From positions 1 to 64,000 of the forward strand of contig CAKZRR010000036.1 of assembly GCA_937146805.1 (NCBI GenBank): 64,000 nucleotides of DNA, written 5' to 3'. Within the stretch, counting starts at the first letter, position 1, and each line of letters begins with the position of its first letter. Source of the DNA: an uncultured Owenweeksia sp. (GTDB lineage: Bacteria > Bacteroidota > Bacteroidia > Flavobacteriales > Schleiferiaceae). Shown piece by piece: positions 9,378 to 18,130 of the stretch. Below the pieces are notes generated by a model. It was not told the DNA's origin. It saw nothing but the letters and a program-made list of their open reading frames with translations, and did no database searches. The translations under genes and the position numbers were made by a program.

Positions 9378-9938
9378 TTAAATCTTTACACTGTTTAGCA
9401 GTTTACTAAAATTGTTAACGTTTATATTTAGGTATGAGGCAATGTCCTTGTTGGAGACTAGTTGTAGCATATGTGGGCTTCTTTTACAGAAAAGAGTAAA
9501 CCGTTTTTCTATGTCATAGGCCATTAGTTCGTAATAGCGCTGTAAAGTTTGTGCCAGTAATACTTCGGTTCCTTTTCTAAAAAGTGTTTCTAAAGGAGGG
9601 TTTTCGGCCAATAGCTTTTGTTGCGATGTATAGCTTATCCGTAAAAAGCTACTTTTTGTAATAGTTTTAAGGTTGTATTGTGATGGTTTTTGCAGCATAA
9701 ATGACTCCGGTATCCCTGAAAATGAGGGAGCATAGGTAAAGGCAATAATGTGTTCCTTGCCATCTTGAAGGTAATACGATTTCTGTATGCCCTCTAAAAC
9801 ATAATAAAGGTACTTTTCAGTATCGCCATTTTGCGTTAATAGCACGTCTTTATCAGCGGTAAAAGGTTTCCAGTGGCTTAAGTATTCATCTAATAGTTCA
9901 TCCGAAACTGGGTGAATGGCCTTTAAAAATTCTTTCAC
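9378..9938 (-). CDS. Crp/Fnr family transcriptional regulator
   Basis: The 186-residue protein has an N-terminal cyclic-nucleotide-binding-like beta roll (about 15-120, with YLYYVLEGIQKSYYL) and a C-terminal helix-turn-helix (LVSNKDIASYLNINVNNFSKLL, about 160-182). This matches the short Crp/Fnr subfamily common in Bacteroidota. The start appears to be GTG (9936-9938), 9 bases after the lipoprotein gene upstream. The cyclic-nucleotide phosphate-binding motif is not well conserved, so the ligand is unknown. It may control the neighbouring hydrolase gene 63 bases downstream. Confidence 0.85.
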   Translation of the reverse strand: MKEFLKAIHPVSDELLDEYLSHWKPFTADKDVLLTQNGDTEKYLYYVLEGIQKSYYLQDGKEHIIAFTYAPSFSGIPESFMLQKPSQYNLKTITKSSFLRISYTSQQKLLAENPPLETLFRKGTEVLLAQTLQRYYELMAYDIEKRFTLFCKRSPHMLQLVSNKDIASYLNINVNNFSKLLNSVKI

Positions 9939-9947
9939 AAAATATAT

Positions 9948-10364
9948 TTAATCAAAGTAATCCGAATAGTTATTAAAAGAGGTTTCTAAAAGAGCGACAT
10001 ACTCTTGTGCGGCATCGCTGTTGTCAGCCTCGCCTAAGCTTTTAACTAAAGTTATATGTGGGTGCAACCATTTGTGCAGCTCATCGTGGCTAGCGCCTTT
10101 CATCGTACAACTCTTAATAAGCAGTTCGTTTTGTTTTTTTAACCGAGTATGTAACAACTCATAGTCATTGTCCTCATCCGCAATATAGTTAGCTACCATT
10201 TTACGAGCTTCTTCAATATGAGGTTTCATTTCGTTGTTTACATTCCATTTTTTACCCTCGTTAAGGGATAAAGTACTTTTCTCCGATTCGCTAGCTGGAC
10301 TTTGATTAGAGTTGCAGGAAAAAAGAGAAATAAAAATAGTCATCATCAATACGCTTCGCATCAC
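9948..10364 (-). CDS. Small helical lipoprotein of unknown function
   Basis: The 138-residue product has a lipoprotein signal (LFSC, Cys about 17) followed by a Ser/Glu-rich linker. A predicted helical domain comes next, containing KPHIEEARKMV and a stretch with two histidines (HKWLHPHITLV). No family with known function is recognised. It lies 9 bases upstream of the Crp/Fnr gene and is probably co-transcribed with it, which would put the lipoprotein, regulator and secreted hydrolase in one transcription unit. Confidence 0.65.
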   Translation of the reverse strand: MMRSVLMMTIFISLFSCNSNQSPASESEKSTLSLNEGKKWNVNNEMKPHIEEARKMVANYIADEDNDYELLHTRLKKQNELLIKSCTMKGASHDELHKWLHPHITLVKSLGEADNSDAAQEYVALLETSFNNYSDYFD

Positions 10365-10595
10365 CTTATTGGTTTTAAATAATAAGCTGTAAAGTTCTTA
10401 CTTTTTGTTTAATTAAACCAGTCATATCAGCAAGATTATAGATTTCAACCATTAAATTGATACGTTATCAGAAGAGCCATTAGATAGCTACTTACTGGCT
10501 TTTTCCTTTAGCTAGGCAAAACTCACATTATTGATTAATTTGCGCTTCCGTTTTTTTAGAGCGGGCTAAATCTGGAACAACCTCAAAATGAAATT

Positions 10596-12800
10596 ATGTT
10601 TGTAAAAAGAGTAGGAATGCTTGCCTTGTTGAGCGTGTTGTTAATCAACAATGGAATGGCTAAAGATGGTATGTGGATACCTTATCTTATTAGTCAGCTT
10701 AATGAAGGTGAAATGCAAGATATGGGCATGCAGCTTAGCGCGGAAGATATATATAGCGTTAATCATTCATCATTAAAGGATGCCATTGTGCACTTTAATG
10801 GGGGCTGCACAGCCCAATTAATTAGTGCCAAAGGTTTATTGCTTACCAATCATCATTGTGGTTACAGTCAAATACAATCTCACAGTAGTGTAGAAAAAGA
10901 TTATTTGAAAAACGGCTTTTGGGCCATGAACGGCAAAGAAGAGTTGCGCAATAAAAAGCTCACAGCGGCTATTGTAAAATACATGAAAGATGTAACCAAC
11001 GAAGTGTTGGAAGGGGTAAATAGTCAAATGAGTCCAGAAGAGCGCGCTGCGAGTGTGGCTGCTAATATTAAAAAGTTAATAGCGGCAAATCAGGATGAAT
11101 ATAAATTAGAAGTAAAGCCATTCTTTTTTGGGAACCAATATATTTTGATTGCCAAGGAGGTTTTTAGAGATGTACGTTTGGTGGGTGCACCACCTTCATC
11201 TATAGGCAAGTACGGTTCAGATACGGATAACTGGGTATGGCCTCGTCATACGGGTGATTTCTCTATTTTTAGAGTGTATGCCAATGCTCAAAATAAGCCA
11301 GCAGATGTATCAGATGATAATGTGCCTTATACACCCAACCAGTTTTTAAAAGTGAATATTGGAGGCGTACAAAATGGAGACTTTACTATGGTGTATGGTT
11401 TTCCGGGTACTACGGACGAATATTTACCTTCTAACGAGGTGCAAAATATTATGGAAGTGTATGACCCTATGCGTATTGCCATACGTGATGAGATTATTGC
11501 TGTATTAGACAAAAAGATGCGTACAGATGATGCAACGCGTATAAAGTATGCTTCTAAATATGCGCGAGTAAGCAATGCTTGGAAAAAGTGGAGTGGTGAG
11601 ATAGTAGGTTTAAGAGCCACAAGAGCATTGGAGAAAAAGCAAGCTTTTGAAGCGGAATTTGAAAAGGCAATCTTGGCCGATCCTAAACTAAGTGCCCAAT
11701 ATCAATCGGTGCTACCCAACTTAAAAAACATGTATGAAGATAGAAAGGAGATTTTAACAGAACGTCATGCTTTTGTAGAAGGTCTTTACTTTGGTGTAGA
11801 AATGTTTAGAAATATGTTAAGCTATCGCACACTGGTAGAAGCCTACGAAAGTAGCGATAGTACTTTTGAAGAAATGGCCGCTAATAAAGCAAAGGCTTTA
11901 AGTGGTTTTTATAAAAATTACGATTCGGAGTTAGACGAGAAGGTAATGGAAAAGTTGTTGCCTATTTATTTGAGCTATATTAATCATCAGCCGCTTCCGG
12001 ATATTATTGATAAACTAAAGAAGGGGACTAGTGAAGAGGTAAGTCTTTATGTTAAGGAGGTGTTTAGCACCATGGCTTTAAGCAATAGCGAAGATTGGAT
12101 TAATCTGTTGCAAAACAAACCTAGTAAAGCGATTAAGATACTTAAGAATTCAGCAGCCTATAATTTTAGTACGGCTGCTTTTAACCATTTTGTTGAGGTA
12201 ATTAATCCTGAATATCGCAGTTATATGGGACTTATAGAAAATAGCCAGCGTGAGTATTTAAAGGCTTTGCAAGCCGTATTGCCTAATAAGCGATTTTATC
12301 CAGATGCCAACAGCACACTGCGGGTATCTTACGGAAAAGTAGATGGTTACCAAGCTCGTGATGCGGTAAATTACTTTTCGCACACTTACTTGGAGGGAGT
12401 GGTGGCTAAGTATAAACCAGCTGATTATGAGTTTGATTTACCTCAAAAATTAATTGATTTGTACGAAACAAAGGATTACGGTCCTTATGCCGAAAAAGGT
12501 AAAATGCCGGTTTGTTTTATTGCATCCAACCATACTACTGGGGGCAACTCAGGCAGCCCCGTGCTTAATGCAAAAGGTGAATTAATAGGTTTAAACTTTG
12601 ATAGAACCTGGGAAGGCACCATGAGTGATTACAATTTTGACGAAAAAAGGTGCCGAAATATTATGGTAGACCTACGTTATGTACTTTTTATAGTAGATAA
12701 ATTTGCAGGAGCCGGTTACCTGGTGAATGAGATGGAACTGGTGAGTGATAGAGCTACCTTGGTAGAAGAAAAAGCTCCAGCCTTAGAGATGGCGCAATAG
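10596..12800 (+). CDS. S46 family dipeptidyl-peptidase, DPP11-like
   Basis: The 734-residue secreted serine peptidase of family S46 has a signal peptide (about 1-22) and the catalytic His in LLTNHHCGY (His86/87). The serine is in GGNSGSP (Ser652). The specificity residue region NFDRTWEGTMSD has Arg670. In the family, Arg at this place marks DPP11, which releases Asp/Glu-containing dipeptides, whereas DPP7 has Gly. These enzymes act in the periplasm on oligopeptides, feeding amino-acid catabolism. The gene stands alone and ends just before a strong bidirectional terminator. Confidence 0.93.
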   Translation: MFVKRVGMLALLSVLLINNGMAKDGMWIPYLISQLNEGEMQDMGMQLSAEDIYSVNHSSLKDAIVHFNGGCTAQLISAKGLLLTNHHCGYSQIQSHSSVEKDYLKNGFWAMNGKEELRNKKLTAAIVKYMKDVTNEVLEGVNSQMSPEERAASVAANIKKLIAANQDEYKLEVKPFFFGNQYILIAKEVFRDVRLVGAPPSSIGKYGSDTDNWVWPRHTGDFSIFRVYANAQNKPADVSDDNVPYTPNQFLKVNIGGVQNGDFTMVYGFPGTTDEYLPSNEVQNIMEVYDPMRIAIRDEIIAVLDKKMRTDDATRIKYASKYARVSNAWKKWSGEIVGLRATRALEKKQAFEAEFEKAILADPKLSAQYQSVLPNLKNMYEDRKEILTERHAFVEGLYFGVEMFRNMLSYRTLVEAYESSDSTFEEMAANKAKALSGFYKNYDSELDEKVMEKLLPIYLSYINHQPLPDIIDKLKKGTSEEVSLYVKEVFSTMALSNSEDWINLLQNKPSKAIKILKNSAAYNFSTAAFNHFVEVINPEYRSYMGLIENSQREYLKALQAVLPNKRFYPDANSTLRVSYGKVDGYQARDAVNYFSHTYLEGVVAKYKPADYEFDLPQKLIDLYETKDYGPYAEKGKMPVCFIASNHTTGGNSGSPVLNAKGELIGLNFDRTWEGTMSDYNFDEKRCRNIMVDLRYVLFIVDKFAGAGYLVNEMELVSDRATLVEEKAPALEMAQ

Positions 12801-12819
12801 AAGCCCTGTTTCAAATACT

Positions 12820-12863
12820 AAAAAAGCCTTGCTGCGTAAAATACTGCACAGCAAGGCTTTTTT
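12820..12863. terminator. Bidirectional intrinsic terminator between convergent genes
   Basis: A 15-base-pair perfect stem (12820-12834 with 12849-12863) with the core GCCTTGCTG / CAGCAAGGC and A-tract/T-tract ends closes a 14-base loop. It sits between the stops of the S46 peptidase gene (+) and the methyltransferase gene (-) and has a T run in both directions. Confidence 0.92.
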
Positions 12864-12880
12864 ATGAAATTTATAGTATG

Positions 12881-13600
12881 CTAGGCCTGTAGTACAAAAA
12901 TGGTTGGGCGCTTTTCCAGCGGAGGGATATTGTTTTTCCACCAGCTCATAGGAGCCGTTTTAATGTACTCTGTAGGTAGGCTTATGTCGCAGGCAACACA
13001 TAGTTGTGTAGCTGGAGCACAAACGCTTATTAGGTGTTGTAAAAATTTTTCATTACGATAGGGGGTCTCCATAAAAATTTGGCTTTGCGCGTTATCCCTA
13101 CTTTGTTTTTCTAACTTTTTTATACGCTGTGTTCTTTCTGCTTTATCAATGGGTAAGTAACCACTAAACGCAAAATTTTGGCCGTTCATGCCGCTGGCCA
13201 TCATCGCCATTAAAATAGAAGAAGGGCCAACCAAGGGTACCACTCTAATATTTTTTTGATGCGCCAAGCTTACTACATCGGCTCCCGGATCTGCAATGCC
13301 GGGCGCTCCAGCTTCAGACAATACTCCGATATGCTGCCCTTCTAAACAGGGGTCTAAAAAGTTAGGCACATCCCCAGCTTCGGTGTACTTGTTAAGTACG
13401 CTTATTATTAATTTTTCTTGGCTTTTACCTGGATGAACTCTTTTAATAAAAGCTCTAGCTGATTTTTCGTTTTCCACAATAAAATAATCGGTCATATCGA
13501 TTACTTTTTTGATGGCTAATGGTAGTACCTCTAAAGGTTCTACATCGCCCATAAGGGTAGGAATTAGGTATAGCTTGCCAGCAGGTTTAGATTCTTCCAT
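12881..13600 (-). CDS. SAM-dependent methyltransferase, RsmI/tetrapyrrole methylase family
   Basis: The 239-residue protein has the tetrapyrrole-methylase fold as used by RsmI: N-terminal GKLYLIPT, then SEAGAPGIADPGADVV (about 95-110), VVPLVGPSSILMAMMASG (about 116-133) and a METPYRN segment. RsmI methylates 16S rRNA C1402 2'-O, but flavobacterial genomes often carry this shorter paralogue as well, so I do not assign the symbol. It overlaps the phosphatase gene upstream by 14 bases, so the two are translationally coupled. Confidence 0.85.
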   Translation of the reverse strand: MEESKPAGKLYLIPTLMGDVEPLEVLPLAIKKVIDMTDYFIVENEKSARAFIKRVHPGKSQEKLIISVLNKYTEAGDVPNFLDPCLEGQHIGVLSEAGAPGIADPGADVVSLAHQKNIRVVPLVGPSSILMAMMASGMNGQNFAFSGYLPIDKAERTQRIKKLEKQSRDNAQSQIFMETPYRNEKFLQHLISVCAPATQLCVACDISLPTEYIKTAPMSWWKNNIPPLEKRPTIFVLQA

Positions 13601-14048
13601 CCTGCAATTTTAGAACAATTTTATCAGTTGCAGCATCTAACATGATATACATATCTTCAAAGCCTTGGTCGCCACCATAGTAAGGATCGGGTACCGATAA
13701 GTTTTTACCTGGGTATACTTCATTTAAGATATAGTCAACTTTACTTTCGTCCTCTTCATTTCGAGCTAATTTCAATACGTTTTGATAATTACTTTCATCC
13801 ATCACGTAAATTTTGTCAAAACGATCAAAATCTTCACTTACAAACTGCCGCCCTCTAAGGTCCGAAATATTAACTCCGTACTTCCTTCCAATTTTTATGG
13901 AGCGAGGATCTGGCGCTTCTCCTTCATGATAGGCAGCTGTGCCAGCGCTATCGGTTTCTACAGTTTGACCTACCTTGCTTCGTAATAAGCCCTCGGCTAA
14001 TGGGGATCTGCAAATGTTGCCTAAGCAAACCATTACTATTTTTTTCAT
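13587..14048 (-). CDS. Low-molecular-weight protein-tyrosine phosphatase
   Basis: The 153-residue protein starts with the P-loop VCLGNICRSPLAEG (CX5R, Cys8 nucleophile, Arg14) and ends with the general-acid motif SVPDPYYGG, both diagnostic of the LMW-PTP family. The length is standard. It probably dephosphorylates protein tyrosines, or arginines in some family members; the target is unknown. It lies downstream of dnaA beyond a structured spacer and overlaps the methyltransferase gene. Confidence 0.93.
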   Translation of the reverse strand: MKKIVMVCLGNICRSPLAEGLLRSKVGQTVETDSAGTAAYHEGEAPDPRSIKIGRKYGVNISDLRGRQFVSEDFDRFDKIYVMDESNYQNVLKLARNEEDESKVDYILNEVYPGKNLSVPDPYYGGDQGFEDMYIMLDAATDKIVLKLQDGRI

Positions 14049-14078
14049 GAATCAAATTGTTTTGATAGGCTAAAAGTA

Positions 14079-14163
14079 AAAAGGCTGTTTAAATTTTGAA
14101 AAATTGTAGCTAGTAATTAGGGGAAACACTAGTAGCAATTAGCCAAAGCTCAAACAGCCTTTT
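14079..14163 (-). terminator. Long-range stem between dnaA and the phosphatase gene, likely terminator
   Basis: A 12-base-pair stem (14079-14090, AAAAGGCTGTTT, with 14152-14163) encloses about 61 bases. These contain a smaller CTAGT/ACTAG hairpin. On the minus strand the right-hand arm is followed by a T run, so it can act as the dnaA terminator. A TACTTTTA, resembling a -7 box for the phosphatase gene, follows directly. Confidence 0.6.
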
Positions 14164-14183
14164 AAAAAAGAGGTGTGCTAAAT

Positions 14184-15614
14184 TTACTGTAGCGTTAATT
14201 TTTTTCTAAGATCTTCTACATAGTTCTTAAAGCGTTTGTCGGTTTCAGCAAGGTTGTTTACCGTACGGCAAGCATGCAAAACTGTTGCGTGATCTTTATT
14301 ACCACATTGGGCACCAATGCTAGCCAAAGAGGCTTTGGTTAATTGTTTAGAAAAATACATTGCCAACTGGCGTGCTTGTACAATTTCTCTTTTCCTTGTG
14401 GGCGATTTCAGCAAATCAATAGGCATGTCAAAATAATCACAAACCACTTTTTGTATGTAGTCTATCGATATTTCGCGTGTGGTATTTTTAACAAATTTGT
14501 CAATCATTTGCTTGGCCAACTCAACTGTAATTTTCTTTTTGTTGAGTGATGACTGTGCTAACAACGAAATTAAGGCACCTTCTAGTTCACGCACATTTGA
14601 ATTTATGCTGTAGGCCAAGTATTCAATAACATCCAATGGCATTTCCACACCATCATTGTATAATTTTTGGTTTAGAATAGCAATACGTGTCTCTAAATCA
14701 GGAACTTGTAAGTCTGCGCTTAACCCCCATTTAAAGCGAGAAAGTAAGCGTTGTTCCACACCTTGTAAATCAACAGGGGCTCTATCAGAAGTTAAAATTA
14801 CCTGCTTGCCGTGTTGGTGTAGGTGATTAAATACTTCAAAGAAAACATCTTGTGTCTTTTCCTTTCCAGCAAAAGAATGAACGTCATCCATAATAAGCAC
14901 ATCTATCATTTGATAAAAATGCACAAAATCGTTTTTGGTATTGTTTCTAATGGCATCTATAAACTGCTGCGTAAATTTTTCAGCAGAAACATAGAGCACC
15001 GTTTTTTCAGGATACTTGTCCTTAATTTCAATACCAATTGAGTGGGCCAAATGCGTTTTTCCTAATCCATTACCACCATAAATTAATAAGGGGTTAAAGG
15101 ATGTACCTCCAGGCTTGTTGCTTACTGCAAAACCAGCCGAACGGGCTAATCGGTTGCAATCGCCTTCTACAAAGTTATCAAAGGTGTAGTTAGGATTTAG
15201 CTGAGACTCAACATGAACCTTGCGTAAACCTGGAATGATAAAAGGGTTTTTAACACCTTTTTCACTTAAATCTACGGGCATATTTACCTTTGGGTTTTTA
15301 ATAGGGCCTCTATTACGACTAGGAATTTTTACCGTGTAGGGAGTTGCGTTACCATAGGTGTTCTCCATAACAATGGAGTAAACCAGTTTAGCATCTTCGC
15401 CTAATTCGCGAGTAATGGCACTTTTTAATAACTTAATGTAATTTTCTTCCAACCACTCGTAAAAAAACTTACTAGGCACTTGAATGCTAAGCACATTTTC
15501 TTTGAGTTTAAGAGGTACAATAGGAAGAAACCATGTTTTAAAACTCTGGGCAGGAATGTTATCCTTGATATAATCGATACAATTGTCCCAAACAGCTTTA
15601 GCAGTTAATTCCAT
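14184..15614 (-). CDS. dnaA: Chromosomal replication initiator DnaA
   Basis: The 476-residue initiator shows all four domains. Domain I (about 1-80, WDNCIDYIKDNI...SFKTWFLPI) is followed by a short linker. The AAA+ domain has Walker A GGNGLGKTHL (Lys186) and Walker B VLIMDDVH. The C-terminal DNA-binding domain carries the DnaA signature CGNKDHATVLHACRTV (about 440-455). It binds DnaA boxes and opens oriC in an ATP-dependent way. A perfect DnaA box lies about 85 bases upstream, consistent with autoregulation or a nearby origin. Neighbours (thioesterase, phosphatase, methyltransferase) are all housekeeping. Confidence 0.98.
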   Translation of the reverse strand: MELTAKAVWDNCIDYIKDNIPAQSFKTWFLPIVPLKLKENVLSIQVPSKFFYEWLEENYIKLLKSAITRELGEDAKLVYSIVMENTYGNATPYTVKIPSRNRGPIKNPKVNMPVDLSEKGVKNPFIIPGLRKVHVESQLNPNYTFDNFVEGDCNRLARSAGFAVSNKPGGTSFNPLLIYGGNGLGKTHLAHSIGIEIKDKYPEKTVLYVSAEKFTQQFIDAIRNNTKNDFVHFYQMIDVLIMDDVHSFAGKEKTQDVFFEVFNHLHQHGKQVILTSDRAPVDLQGVEQRLLSRFKWGLSADLQVPDLETRIAILNQKLYNDGVEMPLDVIEYLAYSINSNVRELEGALISLLAQSSLNKKKITVELAKQMIDKFVKNTTREISIDYIQKVVCDYFDMPIDLLKSPTRKREIVQARQLAMYFSKQLTKASLASIGAQCGNKDHATVLHACRTVNNLAETDKRFKNYVEDLRKKLTLQ

Positions 15615-15838
15615 TGATTTTTGTTGGTTTATAAAAATTTAGTAAGTCACCTGACAGGAAAAGTCGTTGACGTATTTTTGCTTTAACAAGTGGCAAATGT
15701 GTGGATAAAAAAATGATTAAAAAAATTAAAAACCCCTTGATTATTAACTTTTTTTTTCCAAAATTAAAGCACTGACAATCACGCTGAAACCCGCATTATA
15801 TGGCGGAAACATGTTAGTTATCAGACTAAAAGAAAGGA
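15615..15838. promoter_or_regulatory. AT-rich dnaA upstream region with one perfect DnaA box; candidate oriC or autoregulatory site
   Basis: This 224-base gap separates dnaA and the thioesterase gene, which diverge. A perfect DnaA box, TGTGGATAA (reverse of TTATCCACA), is at 15700-15708. It is followed directly by about 50 bases of almost pure A/T (15706-15770), which could serve as an unwinding element. A degenerate box-like TTATCAGAC lies further on. One perfect box is fewer than most origins have, so autoregulation of dnaA is at least as likely as oriC. Confidence 0.5.
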
Positions 15839-16243
15839 ATGTATTTAAGCAAGACGAAACTTCGTACAAGATACGCAGAAACGGATCAAATGGGTATTGT
15901 ATACTATGGAAATTATCCGCAATTTTTTGAGGTTGGCAGGGTAGAAGCGCTTCGGCAGCTTGGTTTTTCGTATAAGGTTATGGAGGACAATGGTATTATG
16001 TTACCCGTATTAAAATTGGAGGTAAAATATATTAAACCAGCATTGTATGATGATGAATTGGAAATAAGAACACGGATTAGAACGAAGCCTACAGTTAGGA
16101 TTTGTTTTGAACATGAAATTTACAATGAAAAGGGAGATTTATTAACAACGGGTACTGTTGAGCTTGTTTTTGTAGACAAAAAAAAGGGGAAACCTTGTTT
16201 GGCACCCCCTAATTTTTTGAAAGCATTAGAAGCGTATTTCTAA
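15839..16243 (+). CDS. Acyl-CoA thioesterase, YbgC/4-hydroxybenzoyl-CoA thioesterase family
   Basis: The 134-residue hotdog-fold protein opens with RYAETDQMGIVYYGNYPQFFEVGRVEALR. This is the signature of the YbgC/FadM thioesterases, with the catalytic Asp in the ETDQMG region and the GxxYYGNY loop. They hydrolyse short or long acyl-CoA thioesters in the cytoplasm and in several bacteria work with the Tol-Pal system. No tol or pal genes adjoin it here. It is divergent from dnaA and ends two bases before a convergent metallopeptidase gene. Confidence 0.92.
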   Translation: MYLSKTKLRTRYAETDQMGIVYYGNYPQFFEVGRVEALRQLGFSYKVMEDNGIMLPVLKLEVKYIKPALYDDELEIRTRIRTKPTVRICFEHEIYNEKGDLLTTGTVELVFVDKKKGKPCLAPPNFLKALEAYF

Positions 16244-16244
16244 A

Positions 16245-18065
16245 TCAAAATCGCAACACCTTAAAGTTTTGCTGATACCCGTCCTTCATTATTACATGAA
16301 GCAGATAGCTGCCGGCTTGTAAATCTTGTCCACTTAAATCAAAATGAGCATTGTTAACTTGTTTAGAGACAATTTTAACCCCTGTTATGTTGTAGAGCTC
16401 ATATTGTTCAATAATGGAGTTATTCCAGTTTTCAACGCGCAACAATCCTCCTTGAGCAAAGTTGTGGGTTCCTTTAAGCTGTAACAGCTGTTGAGCCCAT
16501 TCATTCTCTCTAGTGCTCAGTGGAGTTAAAATACCTCGCTTGGCAAAGGCAATATGAATAGTGGCGAAATTGGCTGCACCATTAAGAAGGCTATCACTGA
16601 ACAGTACTAGTTCTGCCCACTCGGGCATGGAAGTATTTGAGCGAAGGCTAAAAATGGATTCCATTACCAATTCATCCGAAATAGTTCTTCCTAGTAAATC
16701 GTAAATTTCGAGATGAGCAGCAGCCAGCAATGACGTGTGGGCATATACGTTACCTCCTAAAAACTGAGCGTTTTTATAGCTGTTCTCGGTACGAACACTA
16801 CGTCCTCCCCAAAACTCATTTCGCCCATCCCAGGTACAAACGTAGCCGTCATCCCAATTGCTAATAGCTTTTGAGTATGAGGCAGCAAAGTAATCGCCTA
16901 AGGCTTCCTCAATGGTACCACTTTCGGTGTTGGTGGTACGAACCGGGGTTGCGGCATCAATAACGGCATGGGTAAGCTCATGAATGATTACATCGGCATC
17001 CTCTGCATCATCAACACCTCCGGTACCAAAGTATATACTTGGTGGGTTGGTAGAGGCCACAAAACCGGCATCATCCGCTCCGTTTAAAGCATGGGCATCT
17101 ACATCAAGTCTGTAGCCAGGCAAATTTGGGTAGCCTAAACTCTCTAAGTATTGACAATGTTTAGTCATGTGGTAAATCACATTAACATCTTCAAAACCGG
17201 GTTGATTTCGTTGAAATAAATACTGATGATCACTTGAGGCTATGGAGTTGGTGAATGGAGGAGAGAGCTCTACAATTCGTACATAATCGTTTTGTGGATA
17301 AAAGGTTCCATTGATGTAATTGAAGCGAACCTGTCTAATTTTTCGTTGGTCATTCAGTTCCTTTGTTGGGATATCGCTGTTGTCAAAATAAGGCGCTCCA
17401 TATGGTTGCATAGCGCTGGTTAGCGGGTCAGGATTGTAAATCATGATATCCACCAACGAATCATTGGGTCCATCATGCGCATGATGATGCTTAAATAAAT
17501 CAACATTTTGAATGATTTGGTTATCGACCATTAAAATCTCGCGATAAAGCGGAATGGGTCCTAGAAGCGTTATAGCTAATCCTTGCTCAAAATAACCTGC
17601 ATCACTTTTCAGCCAAACCACATCGGATTCTATAATGCTATCGGCTCCAAACTGCTTTTGCATAGAAACGGCATCTAAAACATTGGGTTTTAAATTACTT
17701 TGAAATAGCTCATCAATTTGAGGGGCACTAAGTTGAAATACCTGTTCGTTAAAATCGGTACTTAGGTGATATAAAGCGCCATAAACTTTGATTTTATTAT
17801 AATATAATTGATACCAATAGTGGGCTAATTTTTTGCTATTAACCTCATGGATTAATTCAAGATTAAACGGTTGCGATAAACCACAATGATACTTTATATA
17901 CTGGGCGTGCTGAGACATAGTAGGCTTGCCCTTTGGGTGTTTAATAATGCCCGCATTGAGATAAATATTGGGGGCTATCTGATTGCTAACAAAGTTTGTT
18001 TTTTGTCCTAATAAAAGGGCAGGAGTAACCAGTAAAGCGAAGAATAGAGAGAGAAGAGTTTTCAC
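16245..18065 (-). CDS. Secreted gluzincin metallopeptidase with T9SS sorting domain (copy 1)
   Basis: The 606-residue exported zinc peptidase has a signal peptide (about 1-20) and an N-terminal propeptide-like region with an FTP-like look (NLELIHEVNSKKLAHYWYQLYYNKIKVYG). The zinc motif is HELTH (362-366), and EEALGDY (386-392) supplies the third ligand, as in M4/M36 gluzincins. The last about 75 residues have the beta-sandwich pattern of T9SS type A C-terminal domains (YNITGVKIVSKQV, then LQAGSYLLHV), so it is probably secreted and surface-bound or released. The start is GTG (18063-18065). It is a paralogue of the next gene upstream, with many long identical blocks. Confidence 0.85.
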   Translation of the reverse strand: MKTLLSLFFALLVTPALLLGQKTNFVSNQIAPNIYLNAGIIKHPKGKPTMSQHAQYIKYHCGLSQPFNLELIHEVNSKKLAHYWYQLYYNKIKVYGALYHLSTDFNEQVFQLSAPQIDELFQSNLKPNVLDAVSMQKQFGADSIIESDVVWLKSDAGYFEQGLAITLLGPIPLYREILMVDNQIIQNVDLFKHHHAHDGPNDSLVDIMIYNPDPLTSAMQPYGAPYFDNSDIPTKELNDQRKIRQVRFNYINGTFYPQNDYVRIVELSPPFTNSIASSDHQYLFQRNQPGFEDVNVIYHMTKHCQYLESLGYPNLPGYRLDVDAHALNGADDAGFVASTNPPSIYFGTGGVDDAEDADVIIHELTHAVIDAATPVRTTNTESGTIEEALGDYFAASYSKAISNWDDGYVCTWDGRNEFWGGRSVRTENSYKNAQFLGGNVYAHTSLLAAAHLEIYDLLGRTISDELVMESIFSLRSNTSMPEWAELVLFSDSLLNGAANFATIHIAFAKRGILTPLSTRENEWAQQLLQLKGTHNFAQGGLLRVENWNNSIIEQYELYNITGVKIVSKQVNNAHFDLSGQDLQAGSYLLHVIMKDGYQQNFKVLRF

Positions 18066-18130
18066 GAGTTGTTGGTTTTAATTTATCAAGCGGTAATTTG
18101 TTTTTTGGTTAGGCAATTTTAGCAAAATAA

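Noticed and set aside
17293-17301. Second perfect DnaA box (TGTGGATAA)
   Set aside because: It lies inside the first metallopeptidase gene, isolated from other boxes, and is explained by coding sequence.
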